From Methylophaga sp. (GTDB taxonomy: Bacteria; Pseudomonadota; Gammaproteobacteria; Nitrosococcales; Methylophagaceae), in NCBI GenBank assembly GCA_002706095.1, contig PAJP01000023.1, positions 1 through 64,000 of the forward strand: DNA of 64,000 nucleotides. Reading direction: 5' to 3'. Below the pieces are notes generated by a model, which made no database searches, was not told the origin of the DNA, and saw only the letters and a list, made by a program, of their open reading frames with translations. The position numbers and the translations under genes were made by a program. Positions 55,392 through 64,000 of this stretch are shown piece by piece (position 1 is the stretch's first letter; the number at the start of each line of letters is the position of its first letter).

Positions 55392-56743
55392 CATACGGCA
55401 TGAATAGTCTTTCACATAAAAACTGCCTGATTATCGGTCTGGGTCAGACAGGACTTTCGTGCGCCCGATTTTTAGCCAACAGAGCTTTGGGTATTGCCAT
55501 CATGGATACGCGTGAGAATCCACCTTCTGTTCAGGATGTGAAAAATGCGTATCCACAAGTATTGATTAAAACCGGCGGGCTGGATCAGGACTGGATCTTA
55601 AAAGCGGATCTGATTGTTTTAAGTCCTGGGGTCGATCCACGTCTTCCTGAAATTGAAATTGCACGTCAGGCAGGCATTGAGATTGTGGGTGATATTGAGC
55701 TGTTTGCTCGCTATGCTGATGCCCCTATTGTGGCGATTACAGGTTCAAATGGTAAAAGTACGGTCACCACGCTTTTGGCCCTGATGGCACAAGTGTCAGG
55801 GAAAACAGTCAGAGCAGGGGGGAATTTAGGAACACCCGCTTTAGATCTGTTAGAAGAGTCCGCTCCCGATTTCTATATTCTTGAACTATCCAGTTTCCAG
55901 CTAGAAACTGTGCGTTCATTGAATGCTTTTGCTGCAGTAGTGCTGAATGTCAGTCCGGATCACATGGACAGATATGACTCCGTAGAGTCTTATCAACGCG
56001 CTAAGCAAACCATCTTTTACGGTGATGGTGTCATGGTGATTAATCGGGATGACCCGATTGTGAACAGCATGAGCCAGCCTGGCCGAAACATTATCGGTTT
56101 TAGTCTTCATGAGTCACAAGGCGTCGACTTCGGTTTATTAGAAACAGAAGGACAAACATGGCTAGCTGAGGGCGAATATCCCTTATTACCCATCGATCAG
56201 ATGAAAATCGTTGGTATGCATAATATTGCCAATGCGCTGGCAGCGCTGGCGCTGGGCTCAGCGATGGCATTACCTATGTCATCCATGTTGTCAGCCATTC
56301 GAGAATATAAAGGCCTACCACATCGTTGTCGTCTCGTCAGACAGCTGAATGGTGTGCGTTGGTTTAATGATTCTAAAGCAACCAATGTGGGTGCATCAGT
56401 TGCCGCCATTAATGGGTTGGCAGGTAATGGCAGAATTATTCTCATTGCTGGTGGCGTCGGAAAAGAACAGGATTTTTCGGAACTGACACCATCACTCAAA
56501 GCCTCAGTGAAGGCAGTTATTCTGCTGGGATTAGATGCCGATAAAATCGCCCAAGTCATTCCGACTGGTGTTGATCAGCTTCAAGCAAAAGATATGGCTG
56601 ATGCTGTGAAAATTGCACAGCAAATCGCGTTTGAAGGCGACAATGTTTTATTGTCTCCTGCCTGTGCCAGTTTCGATATGTTCAGTAGCTATGTTGAACG
56701 TGGAAATTGTTTCGAACAAGCCGTTAGGGAGATTGCAGCATGA
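55388..56743 (+). CDS. murD: UDP-MurNAc-L-Ala:D-glutamate ligase
   Basis: A 451-residue Mur ligase adding D-glutamate. An N-terminal Rossmann domain ([13 protein letters not shown]) precedes the ATP loop ITGSNGKST and the WFNDSKATN signature. The start at 55388 overlaps the mraY stop; the frame extends farther upstream but that part lies inside mraY. Linked to ftsW by ATGA. Confidence 0.96.
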   Translation: MTYGMNSLSHKNCLIIGLGQTGLSCARFLANRALGIAIMDTRENPPSVQDVKNAYPQVLIKTGGLDQDWILKADLIVLSPGVDPRLPEIEIARQAGIEIVGDIELFARYADAPIVAITGSNGKSTVTTLLALMAQVSGKTVRAGGNLGTPALDLLEESAPDFYILELSSFQLETVRSLNAFAAVVLNVSPDHMDRYDSVESYQRAKQTIFYGDGVMVINRDDPIVNSMSQPGRNIIGFSLHESQGVDFGLLETEGQTWLAEGEYPLLPIDQMKIVGMHNIANALAALALGSAMALPMSSMLSAIREYKGLPHRCRLVRQLNGVRWFNDSKATNVGASVAAINGLAGNGRIILIAGGVGKEQDFSELTPSLKASVKAVILLGLDADKIAQVIPTGVDQLQAKDMADAVKIAQQIAFEGDNVLLSPACASFDMFSSYVERGNCFEQAVREIAA

Positions 56744-57879
56744 GTGAGTCTTCACTGCAATTTGATAAAAGCTTGTTGTTTTCTACCGGCGCATTGCTGT
56801 TTATCGGTCTTGTGATGGTGTGTTCTGCGTCGATTACTGTTGCAGATAGTCGTCTTGAGCAACCTTTATACTTTTTCATACGCCAGTTTGCCTTTGCTGC
56901 AGTGGGTATAGCCATTGCCTGGGGATTCATTTCTGTCAGATTAGCCGTTTGGCAGCGCATTGCCCCACAACTGCTAATGGCTGGTGTGGCGATGTTAATT
57001 ATGGTGCTTATTCCAGGCGTCGGACGTGAAGTCAATGGCAGCTCACGCTGGTTACCTCTTGGCCCTGTCAATTTACAAGTAGCAGAGCTGATTAAGCTGT
57101 TTGCCATTATCTACATTGCTGATTACTTGCAACGTCACCATGGACAGCTGCACGTCTCATTTTTAAAAGTCTTAGCGCCACTGACCCTGTTAGGTGTAGC
57201 AGCCTTATTGTTGTTATTACAACCTGATATGGGATCGATGGTGGTGATCATGTCAACCATGCTTGCCATGCTGTTTTTAGGTGGTGCCAGATTAGATGTG
57301 TTTGCGACATTGATTGGTGTGATGGGGCTGCTATTTGCGATGCTGGTCTGGATTGCACCATACCGTCTGGAACGTTTACAGAGTTTTATGGACCCTTGGG
57401 CTGACCCATTTGGTAGTGGTTTTCAGTTAACACAGGCACTAATTGCCTTTGGTCGTGGCGACTGGTTCGGTGTGGGTCTTGGTAGCAGTATGCAGAAGTT
57501 ATTTTATTTACCTGAGGCGCATACCGACTTTCTGTATTCGATTATTGCAGAAGAACTGGGACTGATTGGTGCACTGACGGTCATTGTGTTGTTCTTCGTC
57601 TTTATCTGGCGAGCTCTGGCGATCGGACGTGCTGCAGAGCAGGCTGGACAAGTATTTGGTGCACAGATCGCTTATGGCATCGGCATTTGGTTGGGGTTAC
57701 AGGCTTGCGTCAATATTGGTGTGAACATGGGGGCGCTTCCGACAAAAGGTCTGACTTTGCCATTAATGAGTTATGGCGGCAGTAGTTTGGTGATTGTGTG
57801 TGCGGCGATTGCACTGTTATTCCGTGTCGATATGGAAACACGAATACCTGAAAAAGCCTCAGCGAGGATCAGACGATGA
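56740..57879 (+). CDS. ftsW: Septal peptidoglycan glycosyltransferase FtsW
   Basis: A 379-residue SEDS-family polymerase with ten membrane segments. Signatures: NGSSRWLPLGPVNLQVAEL (about 90-109), LLLQPDMGS with the catalytic Asp, EAHTDFLYSIIAEELG and PLMSYGGSS. It polymerises septal glycan with FtsI. Bounded by ATGA overlaps on both sides. Confidence 0.97.
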   Translation: MSESSLQFDKSLLFSTGALLFIGLVMVCSASITVADSRLEQPLYFFIRQFAFAAVGIAIAWGFISVRLAVWQRIAPQLLMAGVAMLIMVLIPGVGREVNGSSRWLPLGPVNLQVAELIKLFAIIYIADYLQRHHGQLHVSFLKVLAPLTLLGVAALLLLLQPDMGSMVVIMSTMLAMLFLGGARLDVFATLIGVMGLLFAMLVWIAPYRLERLQSFMDPWADPFGSGFQLTQALIAFGRGDWFGVGLGSSMQKLFYLPEAHTDFLYSIIAEELGLIGALTVIVLFFVFIWRALAIGRAAEQAGQVFGAQIAYGIGIWLGLQACVNIGVNMGALPTKGLTLPLMSYGGSSLVIVCAAIALLFRVDMETRIPEKASARIRR

Positions 57880-58952
57880 AAAGAGTCATGATTATGGCGG
57901 GTGGTACCGGTGGACATGTCTTCCCTGCACTTGCGGTGGCAGAAGAGTTACGTCTGAGAGATGTTGAAGTTTCGTGGATTGGTACCACTCATGGTATTGA
58001 AGCGAAATTAGTGCCTACAGCTGGCTATCTATTATCAGAAATTAAAGTCAAAGGCTTACGTGGGAACGGTGTGCTTGGTTGGTTAATAGCGCCATTTAAA
58101 GTCGTCAAAGCGGTACTGGAAGCGGGCTCACTCATTCGTCAATTAAAACCTGATGTAGTGATGGGGCTGGGTGGTTTTGCCTCTGGTCCTGGTGGATTTG
58201 CAGCATGGTTGATGGGAAAACCATTAATTATTCATGAACAAAATGCGATTCCAGGTCTGACGAACCGTTTATTAGCAAAATTAGCAGACAAAGTGCTAAC
58301 AGGTTTCCCTGACAGTTTTGATAAAAAAATCGATGCAGAGTGGGTAGGTAATCCCGTAAGGAAAACGATTGAAGATTTACCGATGCCACACCTTCGTCAG
58401 ACAGAAAAATCAGGTCGATTAAATCTATTGGTCTTGGGCGGAAGCCTGGGCGCACGGTCATTGAATACCTTCGTGCCGCAAGCGTTAGCCAAGATATCCG
58501 CTGACCATCGTCCTGAAGTCATCCATCAGTGTGGTAGCAAGCATAGTGATGATTGCCGCCAATCATATAAAGACGCTGGTGTTGAGGCTGATGTTAAAGA
58601 GTTTATTGAGGATATGGCAGCGGCATATGCCTGGGCTGATTTAGTGATATGCCGAGCTGGCGCACTGACTGTGGCAGAAGTCGCTGCGGCCGGTATTGCA
58701 TCAATTTTAGTGCCTTATCCATATGCCGTGGATGATCATCAGACCCACAATGCTGCGGTCTTAGTGGATACGAATGCAGCAATTTTAATGGCAGATCAAG
58801 ATTTAGATGCTGATGTAATTGCGAATACGGTCCGTCGACTTGATGGAGACAGAGAAGGGTTATTAAACATGGCAAATGCGGCAAGACAAGTCGCAAAAAT
58901 GGGCACAGCAGCGCATATCGCTGATATTTGTATGGAGGCTGCCAATGGATAG
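57876..58952 (+). CDS. murG: Lipid II synthase MurG (GlcNAc transferase)
   Basis: A 358-residue GT28 transferase that adds GlcNAc to lipid I on the inner face of the membrane. The glycine-rich loop [14 protein letters not shown] (9-22), [13 protein letters not shown], a second loop [10 protein letters not shown] and [11 protein letters not shown] are intact. The stop overlaps murC by 8 bases, with the murC ribosome site GGAGG inside murG. Confidence 0.97.
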   Translation: MKRVMIMAGGTGGHVFPALAVAEELRLRDVEVSWIGTTHGIEAKLVPTAGYLLSEIKVKGLRGNGVLGWLIAPFKVVKAVLEAGSLIRQLKPDVVMGLGGFASGPGGFAAWLMGKPLIIHEQNAIPGLTNRLLAKLADKVLTGFPDSFDKKIDAEWVGNPVRKTIEDLPMPHLRQTEKSGRLNLLVLGGSLGARSLNTFVPQALAKISADHRPEVIHQCGSKHSDDCRQSYKDAGVEADVKEFIEDMAAAYAWADLVICRAGALTVAEVAAAGIASILVPYPYAVDDHQTHNAAVLVDTNAAILMADQDLDADVIANTVRRLDGDREGLLNMANAARQVAKMGTAAHIADICMEAANG

Positions 58953-60369
58953 ACTGACCTCAGCCATGCAGAGCCGCGTTAAGCATATCCACTTCATCGG
59001 TATTGGTGGCGTGGGTATGGGCGGTATCGCAGAAGTATTATTGAACTTGGGTTATCAAGTTAGTGGTAGTGATTTAGCTGAGAACAGCTTGATCAAGCAT
59101 CTTCGTAGTCTGGGTGCGACCATTATGATTGGCCATGATGCATCGTATCTTGACGATGCTGATGTAGTGGTGGTTACTACGGCTGTCAGCGAAGATAATG
59201 TTGAATTAGTGGCTGCTAGAGAGCAATTGATTCCTGTTGTACCCAGAGCGGAAATGTTGGCCGAGCTGATGCGATTTAGTTATGGCATTGCTGTAGCAGG
59301 AACGCATGGTAAAACCACAACAACCAGCTTGATAGCCGCCTTATTAAGCGAAGGCGAGCTGGATCCTACCTTTGTGATTGGTGGACGTTTAAATAGTGCC
59401 GGCACGAACGCGCGTTTGGGTACAGGGCGTTATCTGGTCGCTGAAGCTGATGAAAGTGACGCATCATTCTTATACCTGCAGCCAATGATTGCGGTGGTGA
59501 CGAATATTGATGAAGATCATATGGCGACATATGACGGTGATTTTGGCAAATTGAAGGCCACCTTCATTGAATTTCTTCATCACTTACCATTCTATGGACT
59601 GGCAGTGTTATGTCTTGATGATCCGGTTATCCAATCGTTATTGGCTGATGTAACCAGACCGTTTATCACTTACGGACAAAACCCTGATGCTGATTATCAG
59701 TTAATGGAACTGACGCAGCATCAGGGGCAAAGCTTTTTCACCGTGGTAGAGAAACGTTCAGGACAGAGCTTCCCTGTCACATTGAATATGCCTGGCTTAC
59801 ACAATGCCTTGAATGCGACTGCTGCCATGGCTGTAGCACGTAACCTTGATGTCAGTGTCACTGATTGCCAAAGAGCCTTACTGAAGTTTGATGGTGTAGG
59901 ACGACGCTTTAATCTGCTGGGTCAGGTTAAAGCGGGTACAGGTCAGGCCATGTTGATTGATGATTATGGGCATCATCCGACTGAGATCGCAGCCACGCTT
60001 GCCGCCACACGAGGTGGTTGGCCAAATAACCGTTTAGTTTTGGTATTCCAACCTCATCGCTACACACGCACACGTGACTTGTTTGAAGATTTTGCGCATG
60101 TCTTATCCAGTGTTGATGTGCTGGTTGTGTTAGAGGTCTATCCAGCCGGTGAAGCAAAAATTGCCGGGGCAGATGCACGTAGTTTATGTCGGGCTATCCG
60201 CTTGCGTGGCCAGGTTGAGCCTGTATTTGCAGAAGACAAGCAGGAACTCTACGCATTATTACCGGGCCTTCTACAAGACGGCGATGTGTTGTTGACATTA
60301 GGTGCTGGAGATATCGGCCGGATGGCACAGGCTTTACCTGAGATCTTAAACGATGGGGGTGCTGAATGA
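58945..60369 (+). CDS. murC: UDP-MurNAc:L-alanine ligase
   Basis: A 474-residue Mur ligase adding the first stem residue. [17 protein letters not shown] near 15-31 is the N-domain loop and [10 protein letters not shown] the ATP loop, with EADESDASF and YGHHPTEI further on. The start at 58945 has GGAGG (58934-58938) 6 bases upstream; an earlier in-frame start would lie within murG without support. Confidence 0.96.
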   Translation: MDRLTSAMQSRVKHIHFIGIGGVGMGGIAEVLLNLGYQVSGSDLAENSLIKHLRSLGATIMIGHDASYLDDADVVVVTTAVSEDNVELVAAREQLIPVVPRAEMLAELMRFSYGIAVAGTHGKTTTTSLIAALLSEGELDPTFVIGGRLNSAGTNARLGTGRYLVAEADESDASFLYLQPMIAVVTNIDEDHMATYDGDFGKLKATFIEFLHHLPFYGLAVLCLDDPVIQSLLADVTRPFITYGQNPDADYQLMELTQHQGQSFFTVVEKRSGQSFPVTLNMPGLHNALNATAAMAVARNLDVSVTDCQRALLKFDGVGRRFNLLGQVKAGTGQAMLIDDYGHHPTEIAATLAATRGGWPNNRLVLVFQPHRYTRTRDLFEDFAHVLSSVDVLVVLEVYPAGEAKIAGADARSLCRAIRLRGQVEPVFAEDKQELYALLPGLLQDGDVLLTLGAGDIGRMAQALPEILNDGGAE

Positions 60370-61256
60370 TGGCATTACCTCGGACTTTAAAAGGCGAACT
60401 AAAAACAAATGAGCCACTGTCTCGTTATAACTCATGGCGTGTAGGAGGGCCGGCAAAACAGCTTTACCGTCCTACCGACAGAAATGATCTCGCCCTGTTT
60501 TTACAACAACTACCTGCAGAAGAACCTGTGCTATGGGTCGGTCTGGGTAGTAACTTATTAATACGTGATGGCGGTTTTGCCGGCACTGTGATTGTCACCG
60601 CAGGCGCATTGCAAACCATCGATGTCATTGATAATGAGATTACGGCAGAAGTCGGGCTCTATTGCAGCAAGTTAGCGAAACAGGCGGCGAAGGCTGGCTT
60701 AAAAGGCGCTGCTTTCTGGGCAGGGATTCCGGGTACTTTAGGTGGTGCCTTAGCCATGAATGCTGGTGCTCATGGTGTTGAAACATGGGACTCCGTCGTA
60801 GAAGTCACAACAATTGATAAACAAGGTGAGTTGCATCTCTACAATGCTGATCAGTTTGAGGTGAGTTACCGTCATGTGAACTTGCCAGAAAATCAGTGGT
60901 TCGTAGCAGCAAAAATGCGGTTTGAACAAGGTGATAAAGAGATTGAGCTGGAGCTTATCCGTGACCTACTGAAAAAAAGAAATATCAGTCAACCCACCAA
61001 TCAACCTTGTGCAGGTTCAGTTTTTCGAAACCCACCCGGCGACTTTTCTGGTCGTTTGATTGAAGTCAGTGGTCTGAAAGGACTCACAGTGGGCGGTGCC
61101 AGTGTGTCAGATAAACATGCAAACTTTATCGTCAATAATGGTGATGCCACGGCAAAAGACATTGAGACACTTATTTTTGAAGTACAGCAGCGGATTGAGC
61201 AAGAGCATGGCGTTAAGCTGATTCCAGAAGTTCATATAATCGGAGAGCCATCATGA
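60366..61256 (+). CDS. murB: UDP-N-acetylenolpyruvoylglucosamine reductase, short (type II) form
   Basis: A 296-residue FAD enzyme completing UDP-MurNAc. FAD-binding [12 protein letters not shown] and LGLGSNLL-like [32 protein letters not shown] and the proton-donor Ser in AGSVFRNP are visible. It is shorter than the 340-residue E. coli enzyme and matches the type II form. Two tandem ATG codons open the gene; the first overlaps the murC stop. Confidence 0.95.
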   Translation: MMALPRTLKGELKTNEPLSRYNSWRVGGPAKQLYRPTDRNDLALFLQQLPAEEPVLWVGLGSNLLIRDGGFAGTVIVTAGALQTIDVIDNEITAEVGLYCSKLAKQAAKAGLKGAAFWAGIPGTLGGALAMNAGAHGVETWDSVVEVTTIDKQGELHLYNADQFEVSYRHVNLPENQWFVAAKMRFEQGDKEIELELIRDLLKKRNISQPTNQPCAGSVFRNPPGDFSGRLIEVSGLKGLTVGGASVSDKHANFIVNNGDATAKDIETLIFEVQQRIEQEHGVKLIPEVHIIGEPS

Positions 61257-62191
61257 TAAAACGCACTGTGTCTGCTGCTGAATTTGGTCGTGTTGCTGTA
61301 CTGATGGGCGGCCGATCTGCTGAACGTGAGATTTCACTCATTAGTGGCAATGCGGTATTAGCTGGCTTACAACGTAGTGGTATCGATGCGTATGGCATCG
61401 ATGTCAGCTTCGATATCTGTCAAAAAATGAACAGTGGTGAATTTGATCGTGCGTTTATCGTCCTCCATGGACGTGGCGGTGAAGATGGTGAAATTCAAGG
61501 TTTTTTACAGGCCATCAATCTGCCTTACACCGGAAGTGCAATTAGTGCTTCTGTACTGTCCATGAACAAACGATTGAGCAAATTAGCGTGGATTCAACAG
61601 GGTTTACCAACTGCCCTGTTTGTTCCTGTGTGTGCACAAACCAATACGGATGAATTAGTTGCTGATTTAGGGCTACCTCTCATCATCAAGCCTGTTAACG
61701 AAGGTTCCAGCATTGGAATGTCCAAGGTCAATGACCACAGTGAATTACAACAGGCCATTGATTTGGCATTGAAATATGACACCGATGTTATCGCTGAGCA
61801 GTGGATACACGGGGAGGAATATACCGTTGCCATTCTAGACGGTGAAGCTCTACCTGCCATCCGTTTAAAAACGCCACATGAATTTTATGATTTTGACGCC
61901 AAGTATCACGCCAACGACACTGAATATTTATGTCCCTGTGGTTTGGAAGCCGATGTTGAACAGGGTATGCAAGACATCGCGTTAAAAGCCTTTAATGCCC
62001 TAGGCATGCAAGGATGGGGGCGTATCGACTTTATGCGTGACAAGCAAGGCAATCTGTTTTTACTTGAAGCAAACAGTGTTCCCGGTATGACCGATCACAG
62101 TCTAGTCCCCATGGCTGCGAAGCAAGCTGGAATGTCATTCGATGATTTAGTCTGCCGCATTTTAGAAACAAGCTTCAGAGGTGAGGGCTGA
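61253..62191 (+). CDS. ddl: D-alanine:D-alanine ligase
   Basis: A 312-residue ATP-grasp ligase making D-Ala-D-Ala for MurF. MGGRSAEREISLISG (18-32), HGRGGEDG, KPVNEGSSIGMSKV and the metal-site segment FLLEANSVPGMTDHSL are all intact. It ends with a TGATG overlap to ftsQ. It pairs with alr elsewhere in the window, which makes D-alanine. Confidence 0.96.
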   Translation: MIKRTVSAAEFGRVAVLMGGRSAEREISLISGNAVLAGLQRSGIDAYGIDVSFDICQKMNSGEFDRAFIVLHGRGGEDGEIQGFLQAINLPYTGSAISASVLSMNKRLSKLAWIQQGLPTALFVPVCAQTNTDELVADLGLPLIIKPVNEGSSIGMSKVNDHSELQQAIDLALKYDTDVIAEQWIHGEEYTVAILDGEALPAIRLKTPHEFYDFDAKYHANDTEYLCPCGLEADVEQGMQDIALKAFNALGMQGWGRIDFMRDKQGNLFLLEANSVPGMTDHSLVPMAAKQAGMSFDDLVCRILETSFRGEG

Positions 62192-62976
62192 TGGCTAAAC
62201 AGCGGAGAGGCGCCATATTACAAGAGCCAGCTAAGGTAAAACAGCCCAGGTCGCCACTGGCATGGAAAAAATTGTTCAAACATGCCGCCACGTTGGCTTT
62301 GGTCGTCGTCTTAGTGGCGGGAGGAATGTATCTGCGTGAAGCCGATACCTTGCCTGTGAAGCACGTGACGGTAGATGGCACTTTACGCCATACCGACAGA
62401 AATGAGTTAGTCAAAGCGGTGATGCCTTTTGTCAGAGGCAGTTTTTTAGATGTAGATGTAGCCAGTATTCAAAAAGCAGGTGAGACCTTGCCTTGGGTCG
62501 AGCAAATACAGGTGAGACGAATCTGGCCAGATACCTTGCATTTGATGGTTGCTGAGCATGAAGCGGTTGCTCGCTGGAATGATGATGGCTTGGTCAACCG
62601 TCACGGAAAAGTGTTTAAGCCCAGCAAAGACACAATGCCTGATGGTTTGATTCAGTTGCATGGCCCAGATGGCACCAGTGAAATGCTGTCGCGACGATTG
62701 GTCGATGTTCAGCAAAAAGTGAATGTGCTGGGCTTACGAGTCATCAGTATGAGCATGGATAAACGCCGTGCCTGGCAAGTAGATTTTAAAGAAGGATTAC
62801 ATCTTAAATTGGGCCGTACAGATGATGAAGACAGGTTGACCCGCTTTGTTAACGTCTATTTGGGTGGGCTAGGTACATTTAAAGACCTGATTAAAGAAAT
62901 TGATATGCGTTACACCAATGGGCTGGCAGTGGTATGGAAATCCGGCCAGCAACCTGACTTTAATGGAACAGTATGA
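62191..62976 (+). CDS. ftsQ: Cell division protein FtsQ
   Basis: A 261-residue bitopic divisome protein: basic cytoplasmic N-terminus, one membrane segment (about 31-48, AATLALVVVLVAGGMYL), a POTRA domain (LPVKHVTVDG through VRRIWPDTLHLMVAEHE) and the beta domain. It recruits FtsL and FtsB. The overlaps on both sides are TGATG and ATGA. Confidence 0.94.
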   Translation: MAKQRRGAILQEPAKVKQPRSPLAWKKLFKHAATLALVVVLVAGGMYLREADTLPVKHVTVDGTLRHTDRNELVKAVMPFVRGSFLDVDVASIQKAGETLPWVEQIQVRRIWPDTLHLMVAEHEAVARWNDDGLVNRHGKVFKPSKDTMPDGLIQLHGPDGTSEMLSRRLVDVQQKVNVLGLRVISMSMDKRRAWQVDFKEGLHLKLGRTDDEDRLTRFVNVYLGGLGTFKDLIKEIDMRYTNGLAVVWKSGQQPDFNGTV

Positions 62977-64000
62977 TGTCGAAACGAACTGAAAGAGAAC
63001 TTATCGTTGGATTGGATATCGGTACATCAAAGGTTGTCGCAATTGTTGCGGCACCTGTTGTTGATGCCGGCCCCAATGATAATGCGCTCGAAATTATTGG
63101 CATTGGTTCTCACCCTGCCAGAGGCATGAAAAAAGGGGTTGTCGTCAATATCGAATCGACAGTGCAGTCGATTCAGCGTGCGATTGAAGAAGCTGAATTG
63201 ATGGCCGGTTGCCAGATTTATTCAGTCTATGCAGGTATTGCCGGAAGCCACATTCGAAGCCTGAATTCTCATGGAACGGTGGCTATTCGCGATAAGGAAG
63301 TGACTCAGGGCGATATTGATCGGGTGATGGATGCAGCACGAGCTGTGCATTTCCCCGGAGACCAACAATTACTGCATGTATTGCCACAGGAATACATTAT
63401 CGATAACCAGGAAGGCATACGTGAACCAATTGGGATGTCAGGTGTACGTTTGGAAGCAAAAGTTCACCTGATTACGGGTGCTGTCAGTGCGGCTCAGAAC
63501 ATCACAAAATGTATTGAACGTTGTGGTTTAACAGTTGATGGCATTGTGCTTGAGCAAATGGCATCCAGTTATTCTGTCTTAGATCAGGACGAAAAAGAAC
63601 TGGGTGTTTGTATCGTTGATATCGGCGGTGGAACCACGGACATAGCTGTGTTCGTTGATGGCGCGATTCGCCACACAGCAGTGATTCCGATTGCCGGCGA
63701 TCAGGTCACCAATGATATCGCCGTGGCATTACGCACACCCACGCAATATGCCGAAGAAATCAAAATTAAATACGCCTGTGCATTGACACAACTGGCTCGT
63801 GAAGATGAAACCATTGAGGTACCGAGTGTGGGGGACAGGCCACCACGTCAGCTTGCTAGACAAACTCTAGCTGAAGTGGTTGAGCCGAGATATGAAGAAT
63901 TATTGATGTTAGTTCAGGCTGAACTACGTCGTAGTGGGTTTGAAGAATTACTGGCTGCGGGCATTGTGCTGACAGGCGGTAGTTCGAAAATGGAAGGCGC
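62973..64000 (+). CDS. ftsA: Cell division protein FtsA, cut by the window end
   Basis: Actin-like ATPase that anchors FtsZ to the membrane; only the first 342 codons are present and the frame is open at the edge. GLDIGTSKVVAIV (phosphate 1), the FtsA-specific 1C domain and VDIGGGTTDIAVF (phosphate 2) are visible, with VLTGGSSKMEG near the end. Two tandem ATG codons open the gene, the first overlapping the ftsQ stop. ftsZ is expected next. Confidence 0.95.
   Translation, partial: MMSKRTERELIVGLDIGTSKVVAIVAAPVVDAGPNDNALEIIGIGSHPARGMKKGVVVNIESTVQSIQRAIEEAELMAGCQIYSVYAGIAGSHIRSLNSHGTVAIRDKEVTQGDIDRVMDAARAVHFPGDQQLLHVLPQEYIIDNQEGIREPIGMSGVRLEAKVHLITGAVSAAQNITKCIERCGLTVDGIVLEQMASSYSVLDQDEKELGVCIVDIGGGTTDIAVFVDGAIRHTAVIPIAGDQVTNDIAVALRTPTQYAEEIKIKYACALTQLAREDETIEVPSVGDRPPRQLARQTLAEVVEPRYEELLMLVQAELRRSGFEELLAAGIVLTGGSSKMEG

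Noticed and set aside
58876..58944. Upstream extension of murC
   Set aside because: Lies inside murG; GGAGG at 58934-58938 fixes the start at 58945.

Overview
The window reads as chromosome of a gammaproteobacterium, most likely a methylotroph close to Methylophaga. The argument is inference from gene content: LpoA, DolP, CysB, ApaH and the dcw cluster are laid out in gammaproteobacterial fashion, there is a periplasmic MxaD-like protein of the kind tied to methanol dehydrogenase, an orphan HpnC-type squalene synthase, and fairly low GC. No 16S rRNA or methanol dehydrogenase gene is present to settle the genus. I see no phage, insertion sequence, CRISPR array, tRNA or defence island.

Layout. 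1-190 holds a chain of perfect hairpins ending in a terminator-like structure. 515-8268 carries a haem-containing fatty acid cis/trans isomerase, hpnC, gph, ubiG, an MTA/SAH deaminase, mtnA and a short-chain dehydrogenase; several act on methylthioadenosine or ubiquinone. 8283-13064 contains a kinase-fold protein facing a thiamine uptake operon: TPP riboswitch, TonB receptor, small thiamine-binding protein, PnuC-type transporter and HAD phosphatase. 13144-14114 has a zinc-ribbon protein and the MxaD-like protein.

14208-19313 is a sulfate assimilation locus: cysB diverges from tauE-like, tusA-like, cysH (APS-reductase type), cysD and cysN. A catalase, a hypoxanthine-DNA glycosylase and a DUF3465 protein follow, then a second sulfur operon (single-subunit sulfite reductase plus DUF934 protein). 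24464-32902 is mostly housekeeping: apaH, nusB-thiL-pgpA, a PfkB kinase, rnd, an esterase-like protein, a glutaredoxin-like protein, moaB, an OmpA lipoprotein and rlmB. 32896-36233 pairs a hybrid histidine kinase and a NarL-type regulator with a secreted protein bearing a VPxPA-type C-terminal sorting signal.

36499-43502 is rpsF-rpsR-DUF2232-rplI, dnaB, alr, radA, a PilZ protein and hemJ. 43551-47339 is the conserved dolP-yraN-lpoA / rsmI group, followed by RNase P RNA. From 47942 to the end runs the dcw cluster: a canonical promoter, three MraZ boxes at 10-bp spacing, then mraZ-rsmH-ftsL-ftsI-murE-murF-mraY-murD-ftsW-murG-murC-murB-ddl-ftsQ-ftsA (cut by the window end). From rsmH onward every stop and start overlaps, so peptidoglycan precursor synthesis and septation genes form one tightly coupled transcript.

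The most distinctive signals are the thiamine riboswitch, for which a complete RBS-masking switch can be drawn by eye; the thiamine salvage operon behind it; the hairpin chain at the left edge; and the TusA-like protein with an altered CPxP motif inside the sulfate operon.
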